Shown: in pieces, positions 20,624 to 31,942 of the stretch | Layout of the letters: each line of letters begins with the position of its first letter | How positions within the stretch are numbered: position 1 is the stretch's first letter | DNA from: Puccinia triticina | Lineage: Eukaryota > Basidiomycota > Pucciniomycetes > Pucciniales > Pucciniaceae | DNA length: 64,000 nt | Assembly: GCF_026914185.1 (NCBI RefSeq) | Contig: NC_070558.1 | Span: 1,116,001 to 1,180,000, forward strand | Direction: 5' to 3' | The notes under the pieces: model-generated | Told to the model about the DNA's origin: nothing | What the model saw: the letters and a program-made list of their open reading frames with translations, nothing else | Database searches by the model: none | Made by a program: the position numbers and the translations under genes

Positions 20624-20934
20624 GGGATACAGGGTATCCTGGATTTCTTACTGGATATCCCACTCAGGATATCTAGTAGTGGTTGAAGTGGTGTTGCAAG
20701 TGATATGAGCAATGCGGATAGAGTGATACTATTTATATATTAGTCTAGCTTAACTAATCAAACGGAGGGTCCGGGGGACCCCTCCTGGAGGGCTCTCCAC
20801 AGGGCTTAGAGAATCTCCATTGCAGGCACTAAACTGGGTCGCTATCCCATGTTTAGCGCCCCAAACCCAGAAATGACGCTCCACCGGGGGAGTCATTTGG
20901 GTCGCTATTTACCTCAGGCGGGAGCAAACTTAAC
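20624..20934. other. Transposon-terminus-like sequence, no gene
   Basis: 20627-20700 contains GGATATCC motifs and GGTTGAAGTG like the left edge at 6120-6170. 20760-20934 has GGGTCGCTAT repeated twice around GTTTAGCGCC. No coding potential recognised. Confidence 0.35.
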
Positions 20935-21562
20935 ACAAGTTCCTCCCTGTGCTTGCGGGGCTCAAGCATCCTCCCGCTTGCGGGAGGGACTTGTGCCTAA
21001 TGTCCGATGTTTGGCCTGAGGCTGCCCAGCCAAACATCTAAAAATTCCTTCTAACCCCCATATCACCGTATACACATCGGATTTCTTCACAGCCTCTGGC
21101 ACCAGTAGAATCAGTTTTTCTTTCTACATATTCTCATGATGTGTTTAACACAATACCTATCCCCATCCCTTGAAAAAAAAAATTGTTGTAAAAGTGTGGC
21201 TTGCAAGGCCTTGCAAGGCTGAAACCGTGAGAAAGTTTCTGAACTTGACCTGCAAATGGCCCAGCGGGTCTGTCACATTGCTCAGAAAATGCCCTTACAA
21301 GAATGGCTGCTGAGCGGCCAGTTCTTGATGCATTTACTTGAAAAAAACATGTACAAGACAGCTGAGATCAAGCCTAAGGGCTAGACATGGTCAACTGGGA
21401 TTTGGATTATGAGGTGATACCAAGTTGTAGGAGAGTTGTAAACACAAAATCACACATTTTCATTGAAAAAACCCGTCAGCCTCAGGCCAAATATGGGACA
21501 TTAGTCCTAAGCCTCTCCTTTGGAGACGCTTTGCGCCTCCTTGGAGAGGCTTAGTTAAGCTT
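20935..21562. mobile_element. MITE with hairpin-bearing inverted termini
   Basis: 28-nt inverted repeats with 26 matches (left 20998-21025, right 21477-21504; core TTTGGCCTGAGGCTG) enclose about 450 nt of non-coding sequence. Outside each lies a hairpin: ACAAG-TCCTCCC...GGGAGG-ACTTGTG on the left and AAGCCTCTCC...GGAGAGGCTTA on the right. Partial relatives occur at 5711-5795 and 27255-27350. There is no ORF, so it is non-autonomous. Confidence 0.55.
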
Positions 21563-22443
21563 GGGGCGGGAGTTGGGGAGGGAGTGGGTCCCTACACCTG
21601 GAGCCTCACTCCCTCTGGTGACACCTCCCCCTTCAATGAAATTCTGGTGTACCTGATGTTATTCCTACACAACATCCATCACCCCACCCCCAAACCTCCC
21701 CACACGTTTTGAGAGCACAACCCATCGGAACTCCGTTGGACTTTTCTAGGACAATAATCCCCTCAAACAATGCTTCCCCTTGATCCTCTTGACTTTGAAG
21801 GCTTACCAGACCCCAATGAAGAAGACGAGGAGAATGTTTTGTTTTCCTTTACTATCTTCCTACCAGATTTCCTTGTACAATTACTAACATGCAGTTTCAC
21901 CTTTTTAATTACAGGCACTCCCAATGATCCTAACTCCACCAACAAGACCCCCGAAAGAAGAACTACAACAACAGAGAGGAAGATCTCCTCTGCACCAGTT
22001 GGCTTGAAATTTTGCAAGATCCCCGTATCGGCACCAATCAAACCGCCGATGGTTTTTGAAATTGCGTAGGTGAAACGTACAATCAAAATAAACCTGAAGT
22101 ATTGCGAACGACAAAAGGCCTCAAGTCGCGCTTGGGTACCCTTCAAGGCCAAATCAACAAGTTCAGTGGATGCGTTAAGCAGGTGACACAAGCCAATCAA
22201 AGTGGTACAACGAGCAAAGACTGGTTGACTTACCCACTTCGCTTGTATGCCAACCTCTACAAGAAGCCGTTTCCTGATCTTGGCTGCTACAAAATACTCG
22301 TCAAAGCACCCAAGTGGAATGAATACTGTGTCTCCCTTGAACAGAAGACTGAATCCAACAGCCAAAAGCAACCACAAGCCCCCAGTGCATCGACCGAGCG
22401 TACCGGATTAACCAAATCAGTCCAAGCCCTTTTGTCTGAACCA

Positions 22444-22656
22444 TGTTGAGGGTAACTGGGTAACACAAGACTGAGAGAGGTTGACAAGGTGTCAAGGACA
22501 TGGTCCGAGCACAGTGATCAGTCAACTTGTAATAATCATTCAGTGAGGAAGGAAAGAAGAACAACTAGACTATATGCATGTATAATATAGGCTAAGTTGT
22601 GGGTTTATAGGTTAGAAGCATGCTACATAGGGAAATGCTAATACACTATCTCAACA
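22444..22656. mobile_element. Solo LTR, 213 nt, TSD AACCA
   Basis: TGTTGAGGGTAACTGGG ... CTATCTCAACA with 7-nt inverted ends (TGTTGAG/CTCAACA) and a perfect 5-bp duplication AACCA (22439-22443, 22657-22661). Copia-like terminus. It sits in the Myb-like Harbinger gene. Confidence 0.85.
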
Positions 22657-22735
22657 AACCACCCCAAAGTAAAGTTGATTCAAATCAAGATGAATCATCG
22701 ACTAGTGATCTCCTCCGTCCTGTTGCCAGTGTCGG

Positions 22736-23722
22736 TGTATGACTCGAAAGTGGTAATGAAACCCTTTTGCTGAATTTTGAAGGGTATGATGGAGTTGCAA
22801 GCTCTGCCCTTCTGTTGTCAGTCAACAAGACCCACCAAGCTCAGCTTGGCAAGTTTTATTAAGTGATAGGTCTGGTCTGTTCCAGATGAAATCTTTTTGA
22901 CTGGCAACGTGTAAGTGTTTTAATTACTTTGTTATAAGGGTTGAATTGTTGTTATAAGGGTTGATTTATTGTTATAAGGGTTTTAGGATTTGAGTGTGGA
23001 TGAGTGTTGGGTGACTTGTGAGTTCTGGGTGAGGAACTGGTGAGCAGGCCACTGGGGGTGGAGAGAGCTCCTTTTATAGACAAAAGTGGAGCCCCAAAGG
23101 GGCTTGTGGGTTAGGGTTTCAGCTAATCTAGACAACAGGGTGAGGGATTTTAGCTGGTGAGAGTAGATACAAATGATGTCATAACCCCTCAGGGGCGCAT
23201 GAGTGGTGTCAGAATATACAAAAGAACATTCTAAACATGCCAGGGGTGCATACATGATGTCAGAATATACAACAGAGCATTCTAACGCATGCATGAGGTG
23301 ACAGTAGACTGCATGAGCTGTCATGCAGGGGGAATTAGTGTATACACAAAGTCTGAGGCTGCAGAAACAGTGTAAATGATGTCATACTATGTATATAAAG
23401 GAGTGTATGTAGTTAATATGTGATGAGTGTAGCCTGGCAGGGAGATGTATGTTTGTATCCTGTGATGTGTATAAGTGTACTACTGTGAAACTTGGGTTGG
23501 GGCAGGTGACAGCTGGGTTACTGGGGCTGGCCGTGTGATAGGTGTCCATGAGATGTGACTTCCACACTAGAGGGGGTCCCGGGGTGCTTCCAGTGGTGAC
23601 TTGGGTGAAATTGGCCGTAGAATCCATTTCTGGGGTCCATTCAATGGTATCTTGAGGCCTAGTATGAGTAATTATGTGGCATAGAAAAACATTTTTATTT
23701 TTTCACTTTTCCGTCTACCACA
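22736..23722 (-). mobile_element. Solo LTR, 987 nt, TSD TCGG(T)
   Basis: TGTATGACTCGAAAG ... GTCTACCACA, flanked by TCGGT (22732-22736 and 23723-23727). Nearly identical to 25810-26796 and of exactly equal length. A TATA-like CTATAAAAGGAGCTC on the minus strand (about 23081) suggests minus orientation. It interrupts the Harbinger accessory gene. Confidence 0.8.
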
Positions 23723-24256
23723 TCGGTAATAAGATTAAGGCAAAGTTAGCACATCAAAAAGAGATCTGGCAACAATCAATGGCCAAAGCCCAGGCTGCGT
23801 TGGTTGAACAAACCAAAAAGCAAAACAAACTGCTTGCATCTCAAACCGAGTCAATGAAGATCCTTGCCAAAGACTCCAGATCAATGGTTGAACATTTGTT
23901 TATGCGCCAAGACTGTTCTAACATGGATGGAAAAAACTGCTTGAGCAGTACAACCTAGACTAATATATCCAACCTTATTTTTTAGATCAATATTGCTTGT
24001 TCTCCTTTTTTTTTCTCCACAAGCTTGCCACTTTTTCCTAACCTTTTCCCTCCGCAAGCTTCTGTTGTCAATGCAAGAAAATATGTCTCATTGAAAGAAT
24101 CACAGCAACAATCTATTTATCTAGCTCTTGTGCCCTGGGGTTAAACAATTCTACAACACAAATATGTTTGAAAGTATCTAGATAACAATCAATCTTATTT
24201 TGATTTTAGTGGTTTTTTAAAGTTGTCAAAAAATGTAAGGAAAAAAAAGTGGAGAG

Positions 24257-25597
24257 CTATTTGGATTGTCCTTTCAAGGACCACAAATTTTTCACAAGAT
24301 TGTTTCTCAGTTGAAAATGAAGCTCAGAGTTTTGTAATTGTTGGAAGTTTGACACAAACTGGGAATAACCAGCCACTTGATCTGGTTCAGGAGCAGTGAC
24401 AACAGCAGAATCATCAGGTTCAAATTCTCCTTCTGTTCCCCGCTCATTCTTAATTATCATGTTGTGCAAAATGACCCAACATGTCATGATATTTTGGAGC
24501 TTTTGGTGACTCCATGCTTGTGCTGGCTGGGCAACTATGGCAAATCTTGCTCGAAGGACTGCAAAGGCTTGTTCGACATCCTTCCGGGCAGCTTCCTGCA
24601 TTTTTGAAAAATGCTACAAATAATAAAATTACAAAGAAAGATTCAAGTAATTTCTACATTTTGATCATTCAGAGTACCTTTTTCTCAAGTCCTTGTGGTG
24701 CCGAGATGGTTTTTATCATAGTGGACCAATCGGGATATATTCCATCAGCCAAATAGTAGCCTTGCATGTAGATGTTGTCGTTTACTTTGTATTCACATTT
24801 AGGTGATACTCCGTTCAATAGGTTCCAAAATAAAGGTGAGTGATCAAGTACATTGATGTTGTTATGCAATCCCGGAAGTCCAAAGAATGTGTGCCATATC
24901 CAGAGGTCGTATGACGCAACAGCTTCAAGAATTATTGTTGGGGTCTTCAAACAAGGCAAAGTATGAGTGAATTGTCAAACAAATGAGCCATATGATTACA
25001 AACCTTTTCTTTTCCCATATACATCCCAGCCCATCCTGTTGGGCAGTTTTTCCACTCCCAATGTATGCAGTCAAGAGACCCAAGCATGCCTGGAAACCCT
25101 CTCTCCTTTCCAACGGTGAGGAGTCTCCTGACATCATCTTCATTTGGGTGTTAGAGGTATTCTTGGCTGTAGAGGTGGATTATGGCTTCACAGAATTTGT
25201 ACAAGCTTTTGAGTGTTGTGCTTTCAGAAATCTGGATTTACTCATCATTTGCATTGGCTGCACCACCATAAATGAGCATTCACATGGCCAAAGTGATCTT
25301 TTGCACTGGTCACAATCCAGGTCGACCAAGCTCATCACATCTCTGAATAAAATAGGGGTCGTAGGCTGCAAAATTGTTGACAATGGAATCAAACAGCTCT
25401 CTTGACATTTGAAATCGCCTCTGAAAAGGTTTGAGCGGATATGTTGGTGTTGGCAAGAAATAATGCTTGAATAAGAGCTGATAGGCAGCTTCAAAGTTTT
25501 GAGGCAAGTTGAGTGCACATCCTTTCAGTGAGCCGCCACATTTGTGTTGTTCTTCTTTGTTGTCGTCTAGGAGGATGGCGCTGGACTGAATCATCAT
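24257..25597 (-). pseudogene. PIF/Harbinger DDE transposase, three exons
   Basis: Exons 25597-25004, 24944-24678 and 24613-24257, joined by short introns (GTTTGT...TTTGAAG and GTACTC...TTTGTAG), about 400 codons. The DDE_Tnp_4-type triad is visible: GSLDCIHWEW, YYLADGIYPDW, and ARKDVEQAFAVLRARF with the catalytic Glu. Exon 1 carries four in-frame stops (25310-25312, 25280-25282, 25238-25240, 25151-25153), the second matching CGA-to-TGA in the conserved AMRMLIYGG block. Exons 2 and 3 are open. With the Myb-like gene to its left it forms the usual two-gene Harbinger set. Confidence 0.8.
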
Positions 25598-25719
25598 TTG
25601 TTGTACTCAAGTTGAAGAGGCCATGACACTACTTTGAGATAGAAGCATGTGGCGGAGTAAAACCAATTGGTCCATCTTGAAGAACGTTTTGTTGCAGGTG
25701 AATGTAGAGATGGGTGGAC

Positions 25720-27130
25720 AGGGGACGGTGCTTTTTCACAATGGTGGGTAGGTATGGTACGGTTATCGGTAACGTACCAATATTGTAACAGTTTTTCTTT
25801 TGTTACCGTTGTAAGACTCAAAAGTGGTAATGAAACCCTTTTGCTGAATGGTGAAGGGTATGATGGAGTTGCAAGCTCTGCCCTTCCGTTATCAGTCAAC
25901 AAGACCCACCAAGCCCAGCTTGGCAAGTTTTATTAAGTGATAGTTCTGGTCTGTTCCAGATGAAATCTTTTTGACTGGCAACGTGTAAGTGTTTTAATTA
26001 CTTTGTTATAAGGGTTGAATTGTTGTTATAAGGGTTGATTTATTGTTATAAGGGTTTTAGGATTTGAGTGTGGATGAGTGTTGGGTGACTTGTGAGTTCT
26101 GGGTGAGGAACTGGTGAGCAGGCCACTGGTGGTGGAGAGAGCTCCTTTTATAGACAAAAGTGGAGCCCCAAAGGGGCTTGTGGGTTAGGGTTTCAGCTAA
26201 TCTAGACAACAGGGTGAGGGATTTTAGCTGGTGAGAGTAGATACAAATGATGTCATAACCCCTCAGGGGCGCATGAGTGGTGTCAGAATATACAAAAGAA
26301 CATTCTAAACATGCCAGGGGTGCATACATGATGTCAGAATATACAACAGAGAATTCTAACGCATGCATGAGGTGACAGTAGACTGCATGAGCTGTCATGC
26401 AGGGGGAATTAGTGTATACACAAAGTCTGAGGCTGCAGAAACAGTGTAAATGATGTCATACTATGTATATAAAGGAGTGTATGTAGTTAATATGTAATGA
26501 GTGTAGCCTGGCAGGGAGATGTATGTTTGTATCCTGTGATGTGTATAAGTGTACTACTGTGAAACTTGGGTTGGGGCAGGTGACAGCTGGGTTACTGGGG
26601 CTGGCCGTGTGATAGGTGTCCATGAGATGTGACTTCCACGCTAGAGGGGGTCCCGGGGTGCTTCCAGTGGTGACTTGGGTGAAATTGGCCGTAGAATCCA
26701 TTTCTGGGGTCCATTCAATGGTATCTTGAGGCCTAGTATGAGTAATTATGTGGCATAGAAAAACATTTTTATTTTTTCACTTTTCCGTCTACCACACCGT
26801 TACCGTTGACCGTAACGGAAGTGTGTTACAATATTGCACACCCAGGATGTTTGATCTTTGACATCCTTTAAAATATCTGCCTGCACGGTGGGGCAGATAT
26901 CGGACTATATATGATCCAAAGGGGGCCATTTGCCCCTCTTTATCCCGCTAACCGTTGGTTAACACGTTACGCTACTAGTAACGCGAGTAACACACCAAAA
27001 AAATTGGGCCTGGGGTTAAAACTGGTTGTTACTAGTGCGCTAACGCCTGAGTGCAGTAACGGCAAGCGTTACGCTACACAGATAACGGCGGTTATTGTAG
27101 CGTATCATAACTACCCACAAATTTTTGGGT
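25720..27130. mobile_element. Transposon terminus with GTAACG repeats, split by a solo LTR
   Basis: 25740-25809 and 26797-27120 are rich in GTAACG/CGTTAC motifs, and the inverted pair CCAATATTGTAAC/GTTACAATATTG lies either side of the LTR at 25810-26796. This looks like the subterminal region of a DNA transposon (hAT-like). No transposase is attached. Confidence 0.35.
25810..26796 (-). mobile_element. Solo LTR, 987 nt, TSD CCGT(T)
   Basis: TGTAAGACTCAAAAG ... GTCTACCACA, flanked by CCGTT (25806-25810 and 26797-26801). Near-identical to 22736-23722. Different target duplications show that the two are independent solo LTRs and not the two ends of one element. Confidence 0.8.
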
Positions 27131-27254
27131 GATAGGTGATATCTCTGTATACCTCCCCAGATAGCTCCTCCCGCTGGAAGTTGCACCACTTAGGGGAGGC
27201 AACGCTGGTTGCTGGGGCGCCATCCAGGAGTTTTACCGCCCGCAGTGGAGATGC

Positions 27255-27350
27255 TCTTACACCTCAAAATTAGCACAAGTCCCTCGCCTGCAGGGGGGCG
27301 CGGCGCGAAGCGCGACCTCCCGTCAGGGAGGGACTTGCATGTAATCCCTG
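27255..27350 (+). repeat. MITE terminal hairpin, copy 3
   Basis: ACAAGTCCCTCGCC...CAGGGAGGGACTTG hairpin resembling the left terminus at 20935-20996, followed by GTAATCCCTGACTTTGAGG. Only one end recognised. Confidence 0.4.
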
Positions 27351-28295
27351 ACTTTGAGGAAGAGGTTCAGGTTCCAGGAAATGCCTTGTCTTCCACCAGC
27401 TCTGATGGTGCGGAAGACACGGATGCTGTGTCAAGCAACAGAGATTTGAGCTCAGAGGTTGTGTCAAACGGAGACGGTGCGGATTTGGCACCTCCACCTT
27501 TGCGGCAGAGTTGGCAATTGCGGACCGCTGGGGACAGCGGGAGGAGCCGTGGCGGGCAAAGGCCACAAGTGATTATTGGTGAGGGGGTGCGCTATCTGGT
27601 CTACAGCCAGGTTACATAGCCACCCCAGAATGTTTGTTACCCTATAGAGTTTGGTTTCTGTTTTGTTATATGTTTCACTGGCTTGTTGTCTATCTGTATT
27701 TCTAGGTGCGGGGTACGGGGATTGTTGTGCGGAAAATCCTTCTGGGGCGGACCAGGTAACTTGCGGGTTTTTGTGGTTTCTCTATGGATTTCTCTCTTGG
27801 ATTGGGGTTTGTCTCTGGATTTCTCTCTTGCGGATTGGTTTCTCTCTGGATTTCTCCCTCAGATTGCGGATTGGTTTCTTTTCTGGATTGTGTCACAGTA
27901 AAAGGGCGGTGGAATAAAAAAATAAAAAAAAGGAAGTGCGGGGACTAAAGTGGTTCTCTTTCTGGGGCGGTTCAGGCACTTATAAAACGCTTTGTGGACT
28001 ACGGTGGATGGCGGACCCTTTTCCTTTTGTTCACTATTTGTTTTGGTTTCCCAGTCTCTCTCTCAAGGTGGCGGTTACTCGCGCGCTGAGCTCAGAATGT
28101 GTATGGATTACAAGTGTTCCCCGCAGGGTACGACTATATACAAGAGGAGGAGAGGAAAAGATAAAAGGGGAGCGGAAAGGGGAAGCTAGGGAAGGGCGGA
28201 GTGAGAGGCGAGACGGGTGCGCTCCGCAGGGGGGATGGTGTGGAGCTGTGGTGTGGGCGCCTGTACCAGGTGTGGCTTGTTTCGCAGCTCTTCAT
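27351..28295. other. No confident gene
   Basis: An open stretch continues on + to 27619 (Ser/Asp-rich, no known domain). 27740-27890 has imperfect repeats of GGATTTCTCTCTTG. CACTTATAAAACGC at about 27977 is TATA-like. It could be part of a degraded LTR. Confidence 0.25.
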
Positions 28296-29523
28296 CTAGA
28301 TTGCGTTGAGCCTGGTGAGTGCATTTTTGTCGGCGGGAACAGTGACGGCTAGCTCAAGCCGTTCGGCGAGTTGGTGGATTCCGACAAGGAAAGTCGTGTA
28401 CCTACAACGGTGTTGTGCGGGCGTTACTGTGGCAAGTTGAAGTAGATCATGATACATGTTGCGGAAGGCGCCTACATATTCAAGCATGGCAGTGGCGGGA
28501 AATACGGCTTCCTCCCAGAGGGGATCTTCAAGGAAGGTGTTGTGCAGGTTGCGGGAAATTTCCGCGACCCAGCAATCCATTGCTGCACCATGTTTGGTTG
28601 GAGGCGGTAGGTGGGTTGGCACGGACATGGCTCAAGGGCACGGAGGCTGAGTGTTGGGAGTCAGCGATATGGCCCGGGTGGTAGCGCGTGGAGGAGCAAG
28701 GAGTCGAGGCGCCTGTTGACCGGTATCAGCAGGCAAAGAAGGGGGGTTCGTGGACTTCAACATATGGATTGAGGAGGCCCTTGCGGGATCTCGGCATGCG
28801 GTGTGGTTTGGGGCGAGCTGGGTGGCGAACCGGAAGAGGTATGGGACGGGTTGTTTGGTGCCATCTTGGTGTCCTTAGTCGGGGTGGCTAAATCAGGAAA
28901 AAGGCCCAAAGTTCGCAAGGACACGGTCAGCGGAGCGGAAAAGCTATGGACCTGAAGCCTGGGGAAACGCGGGCTTGGGGGATAGTATGATTGGTGTTGG
29001 GTCTTGCGGCCGAGCGGAAAGGCAATCTGCAAAGCCCAGAGTCTGGGGAGAAACAGGGCACGGACACTTTGGGGATCGTTCCATAGGGTCCGCCAAGGGT
29101 CGCTTTGCGCGGGTGGTAGACGGTCCAGAAGCAGAAGACAATGAGGGCGCCTGGGGACGTTCAAGACGTTTGTCCAAGAGGGGCTGGTTGACACCGTGTT
29201 TGGTGGCCCATTCTTTGGCCTTGCGGACGTAGTCCTTGGCGTTTGCGCACTCGTTTTGGATGGGCGGAGGAGTCATGAGGTCTTCACTGTGTGCGAAGAG
29301 CAACTTGGTGCGGGAGCTGACCGAGATGACGGAGGGGAACGTTCCGCACAAGAGCTTTGAGATCCAGAAGGTGGCGGGCGATTCTGATTTTGCAAAAGCC
29401 ATTGGATTTAGGAGTGAAAGCAGAGCAGCGACATTTTGAATCTCGTAAATTGTTGCAGGCCCAACCGGCGCGGGAGTAGATACAAGGGAGGCCAAGTCTT
29501 GTGCAGCGATCCCAAGCTACCAT
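28296..29523 (-). pseudogene. Degraded retroelement-like ORF, unknown
   Basis: Minus-strand open pieces at 29523-28944 and 28628-28296 in different frames. The first can be read WDRCTRLGLPCIYSRAGWAC, a Cys-rich start, then a Ser/Pro-rich region (KRPLADPMERSPKCPCPVSP). The second reads LEDPLWEEAVFPATAMLEYV and VGIHQLAERLELAVTVP. These resemble gag-like proteins of basidiomycete elements in general character, but I cannot name a family. Confidence 0.3.
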
Positions 29524-29639
29524 GGCAACGGAAAAGGATGGGTGGGAAAAGATGTGTTGATGGGTGCAAGAGAGGTGTTGAGTGTGGGAGTGGATGTGTC
29601 AGACACTGAGATACTAAGTCCATGTGTCTACAATGTTTA

Positions 29640-30230
29640 GTACATGTCTTATAACCTGTTGGTTAAAGACTTCTTTAATAATTGACTCTTGTACATGAAG
29701 TCAAGAGTTCAATTCCCTGTCATTACATTAATTATGTACCTTTTCTTCCTATGTACTATTATTATGTACTTATTACATATTTCACATTCTTTTGAATATG
29801 TAATTAAACCTTATTTCACACTGATTACATATTTGTACATACAGAGAGAGATAATCTTATCTCTCTGTGTATTTATCCTGATTAAGCTCAAAGTATGTAC
29901 AAATGGGGAGATTACATACCCATTTATGTAAATCCCCTTCTGAATTCCGTGATCACTCCTCCTTGGAGTTAAGGATCCCTCAGGACCTTGACTCAAAGGA
30001 GGGAGCTGATCCCTGCAATATAAAAAGGGAGGTCTCTCACCTGTAGAGATTCTCCCACCTAGATTATTGCCATACAAACCCATGTACCTTACTGAAAATA
30101 CAGTGAGTGGGGTTTTATATAATCTACACTAACCTTTTTTATTCCCTTACAGCTTCCCTTTTCCTCGTGTATCTTCCCCCTAGGTACAGGTGTAGTTATC
30201 ACACCTGTAACCTAGAAGATAAGTGATCTC
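29640..30230 (+). repeat. tRNA-like head with TATA-containing, LTR-like body
   Basis: 29650-29722 has an A-box-like TAACCTGTTGG and a B-box-like GAGTTCAATTC at the right spacing for a tRNA-derived sequence, followed by AT-rich sequence. 30017-30029 (CAATATAAAAAGG) is TATA-like, and GGTACAGGTGT/ACACCTGTAACC (about 30182-30211) is an imperfect hairpin. It could be a SINE or an LTR carrying a tRNA-like insert. Confidence 0.3.
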
Positions 30231-30429
30231 ATCCTTATAACGCAACGGCGCTTGGCTTGATTTTCGCCGCGTCCCCTTACATACGTAAGGGTGCCAGTCC
30301 CTCCGCCTCTCGGCGTCGAGTTGGACTTTCTTCCACTTGTTACTCTCAGTAACTGTAGTGTGACCCCTTCTCCGCTTGCCGCTACCTCTCCGCCGCAGCT
30401 CGTGAGATAAAAACCCATCAGAGTTACGT

Positions 30430-31279
30430 CACATAAGAGACGAACTCTGACAGGATGTGTGTGGGAAGATCCTGGGGGCAGGACTTCAAAACTGGGGTGG
30501 ATGTGGTGATTTATATAGGCATGCGTGGTAGAATGTCCACTCGGAGATAGTGTGGGCGGGAATGCACACACCGGCTCAGGCAGAGTGCATTCAGGTGACA
30601 TAAGCACTGAGGATGATGTCAGAAAAGCACACCAAGAAAGCTTACGGAAAGTCGCACGTGGATGGAATGCACGGATTGCGGAGCAGAAAGACAGGGCTGG
30701 ACTGCGGCAGACTACACACGTGGACTGGTAGCAGCGGCACGTCAGCTGAAGCGGGTGGAGGCGGTGGCAAGAGACTGACTGGCGGGGGCTAGACAGAGGA
30801 CGGTGGGAGGGCAAGCGTTGGAGAGGAGCGGAGTCTGGAACAACGACGTGCGGAAAGCGGGCGGAGCTGAAGGACTAGTGCGGGAAAGTGTTGGATCTGC
30901 AGGACCGGGTGGGAACGGTGATGTGCGTGGAGGGAAGGACGGGGAAAGGCTCACGGCTTTCTCTTCTCTTTTCCCTCATCCTATTATCCTATCATCTTAC
31001 GGATTACTCATTATTGTACTTACACTTACGGTCGTACTAGAGTATTAGGAGAGTTATATGTGACCTTATCATTACTTACAGTGTTACTTGCGGAGTGCGG
31101 AGCTTTATTCACTTGCAGATTATTACACTATAGATCAGGCTCAGAGAGGAGCACTGAAGGCTAGCGGATAGTAGCAGTGCGGAGCCAAGTTACCAATAAT
31201 CACACAGCCCAGACATATATATTCTTGAAGAGGGCGGTTAGCGGACATTTCTACTGACATACCAGCCTTTATTCTCACA
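30430..31279 (+). mobile_element. Solo LTR of the Gypsy-1 family (approximate left end)
   Basis: Plus-oriented relative of the LTR at 2795-3720. Shared features are GATTTATATAGGCATGCG at about 30509, the GGACTGCGGCAGAC block, ATCAGGCTCAGAGAGGAGC near 31134, and the end ATTCTCACA at 31279. The left boundary is uncertain, and no target duplication was found. Confidence 0.55.
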
Positions 31280-31328
31280 CCGGTGGCCAAGAAGAAACTC
31301 AAGATCCACCACTGGCTGTTACTAATAT

Positions 31329-31590
31329 CATGGACAATCCAAACACAAATAGTGGTGTGACAATCCAATCTGATCTTCCCAACAACCCCCTTGAAGATGA
31401 TGCCACCAAGAAGGAGTCAAGCAAGAAAAGGATGGCTCCAACTCCAGGGGGAAGCCAAACCAAACCAAAAAGAAAAAGGTTACCTTGGAAGAGCTTTACA
31501 TGGAGTTGATGGTCAGTAAACAGCAAGCAGAGGTCACAAAGATTTGCGCGGCAGCCAGTGAAGTTAAGGTGGTGTATATGAAGGGTCAGC
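31329..31590 (+). pseudogene. Small Lys-rich ORF, frameshifted
   Basis: Starts MDNPNTNSGVTIQSD and runs to a basic stretch (TKPKRKR) at an A-rich run near 31470. One nucleotide out of frame, KKVTLEELYMELMVSKQQ continues to about 31590. Family unknown; possibly a nuclear protein fragment of a transposon. Confidence 0.3.
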
Positions 31591-31597
31591 CTAAATG

Positions 31598-31890
31598 CAC
31601 TCCAAAAAAATCCCAAAAGCACTCCAAAAGTGAGTGTATGGAGTGTGCACTCCAATGATTGTTGGAGTACAGACTAGAGTACTCCAAGTCAATTGGAGTG
31701 CAGAACCGGGGACTCAAGACTCTTTGGAGTGCAGCACAAAGAACTCCAGTGGCCAGGAAATGTAATGAGTGCCCATGAGTCTCACTCCATCAGATTGGAG
31801 TGCATTCCGCCAGCACTCCATTCCTGATATTTCTCCTCCTCAAAAGGGGAGTGCAGTACTGTGCACTCCAGCCAGAGCTGGAGTGCCTAC
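31598..31890. repeat. Cluster of ACTCCA/TGGAGT motifs
   Basis: About twenty GCACTCC/GGAGTGC-type motifs in both orientations within 300 nt, for example GGAGTGTGCACTCC. Dispersed, not tandem. Likely subterminal repeats of a DNA transposon. Confidence 0.55.
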
Positions 31891-31942
31891 AACTTCAACC
31901 AGGCTATGTACAAACACACCCCACTTGATCCTCCTGATATCC

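Larger units (their letters stand above)
21771..23958 (+). pseudogene. PIF/Harbinger Myb/SANT-like protein, split by two solo LTRs
   Basis: Accessory DNA-binding protein of a PIF/Harbinger transposon. After a short first exon (MLPLDPLDFEG...) and an intron ending TTAATTACAG, exon 2 reads NYNNREEDLLCTSWLEILQD, then GTNQTADGF, a TGA at 22057-22059 where the family has Trp, and NCVGETYN ... GLKSRLGTLQGQINKFSGC, ending in a PKWNEYC-type block. The coding sequence is interrupted by solo LTRs at 22444-22656 and 22736-23722. Removing each with one TSD copy rejoins the frame through RPVASVG/NKIKAKLAHQKEIW to a coiled-coil-like tail (KAQAALVEQTKKQNKLL) and a stop at 23956-23958. It is convergent with the transposase at 24257-25597. 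Confidence 0.75.

Noticed and set aside
21763..22377. 204-codon minus-strand ORF
   Set aside because: Antisense shadow of the Harbinger Myb-like gene, which has clear family motifs on the plus strand.
22736..26796. One LTR retrotransposon with Harbinger transposase as its interior
   Set aside because: Each 987-nt LTR has its own target duplication (TCGGT and CCGTT), and the interior is a DNA-transposon gene in continuity with sequence left of the first LTR.
30212..30814. 200-codon minus-strand ORF
   Set aside because: Lies in LTR sequence shared with 2795-3720; low complexity, no domain.
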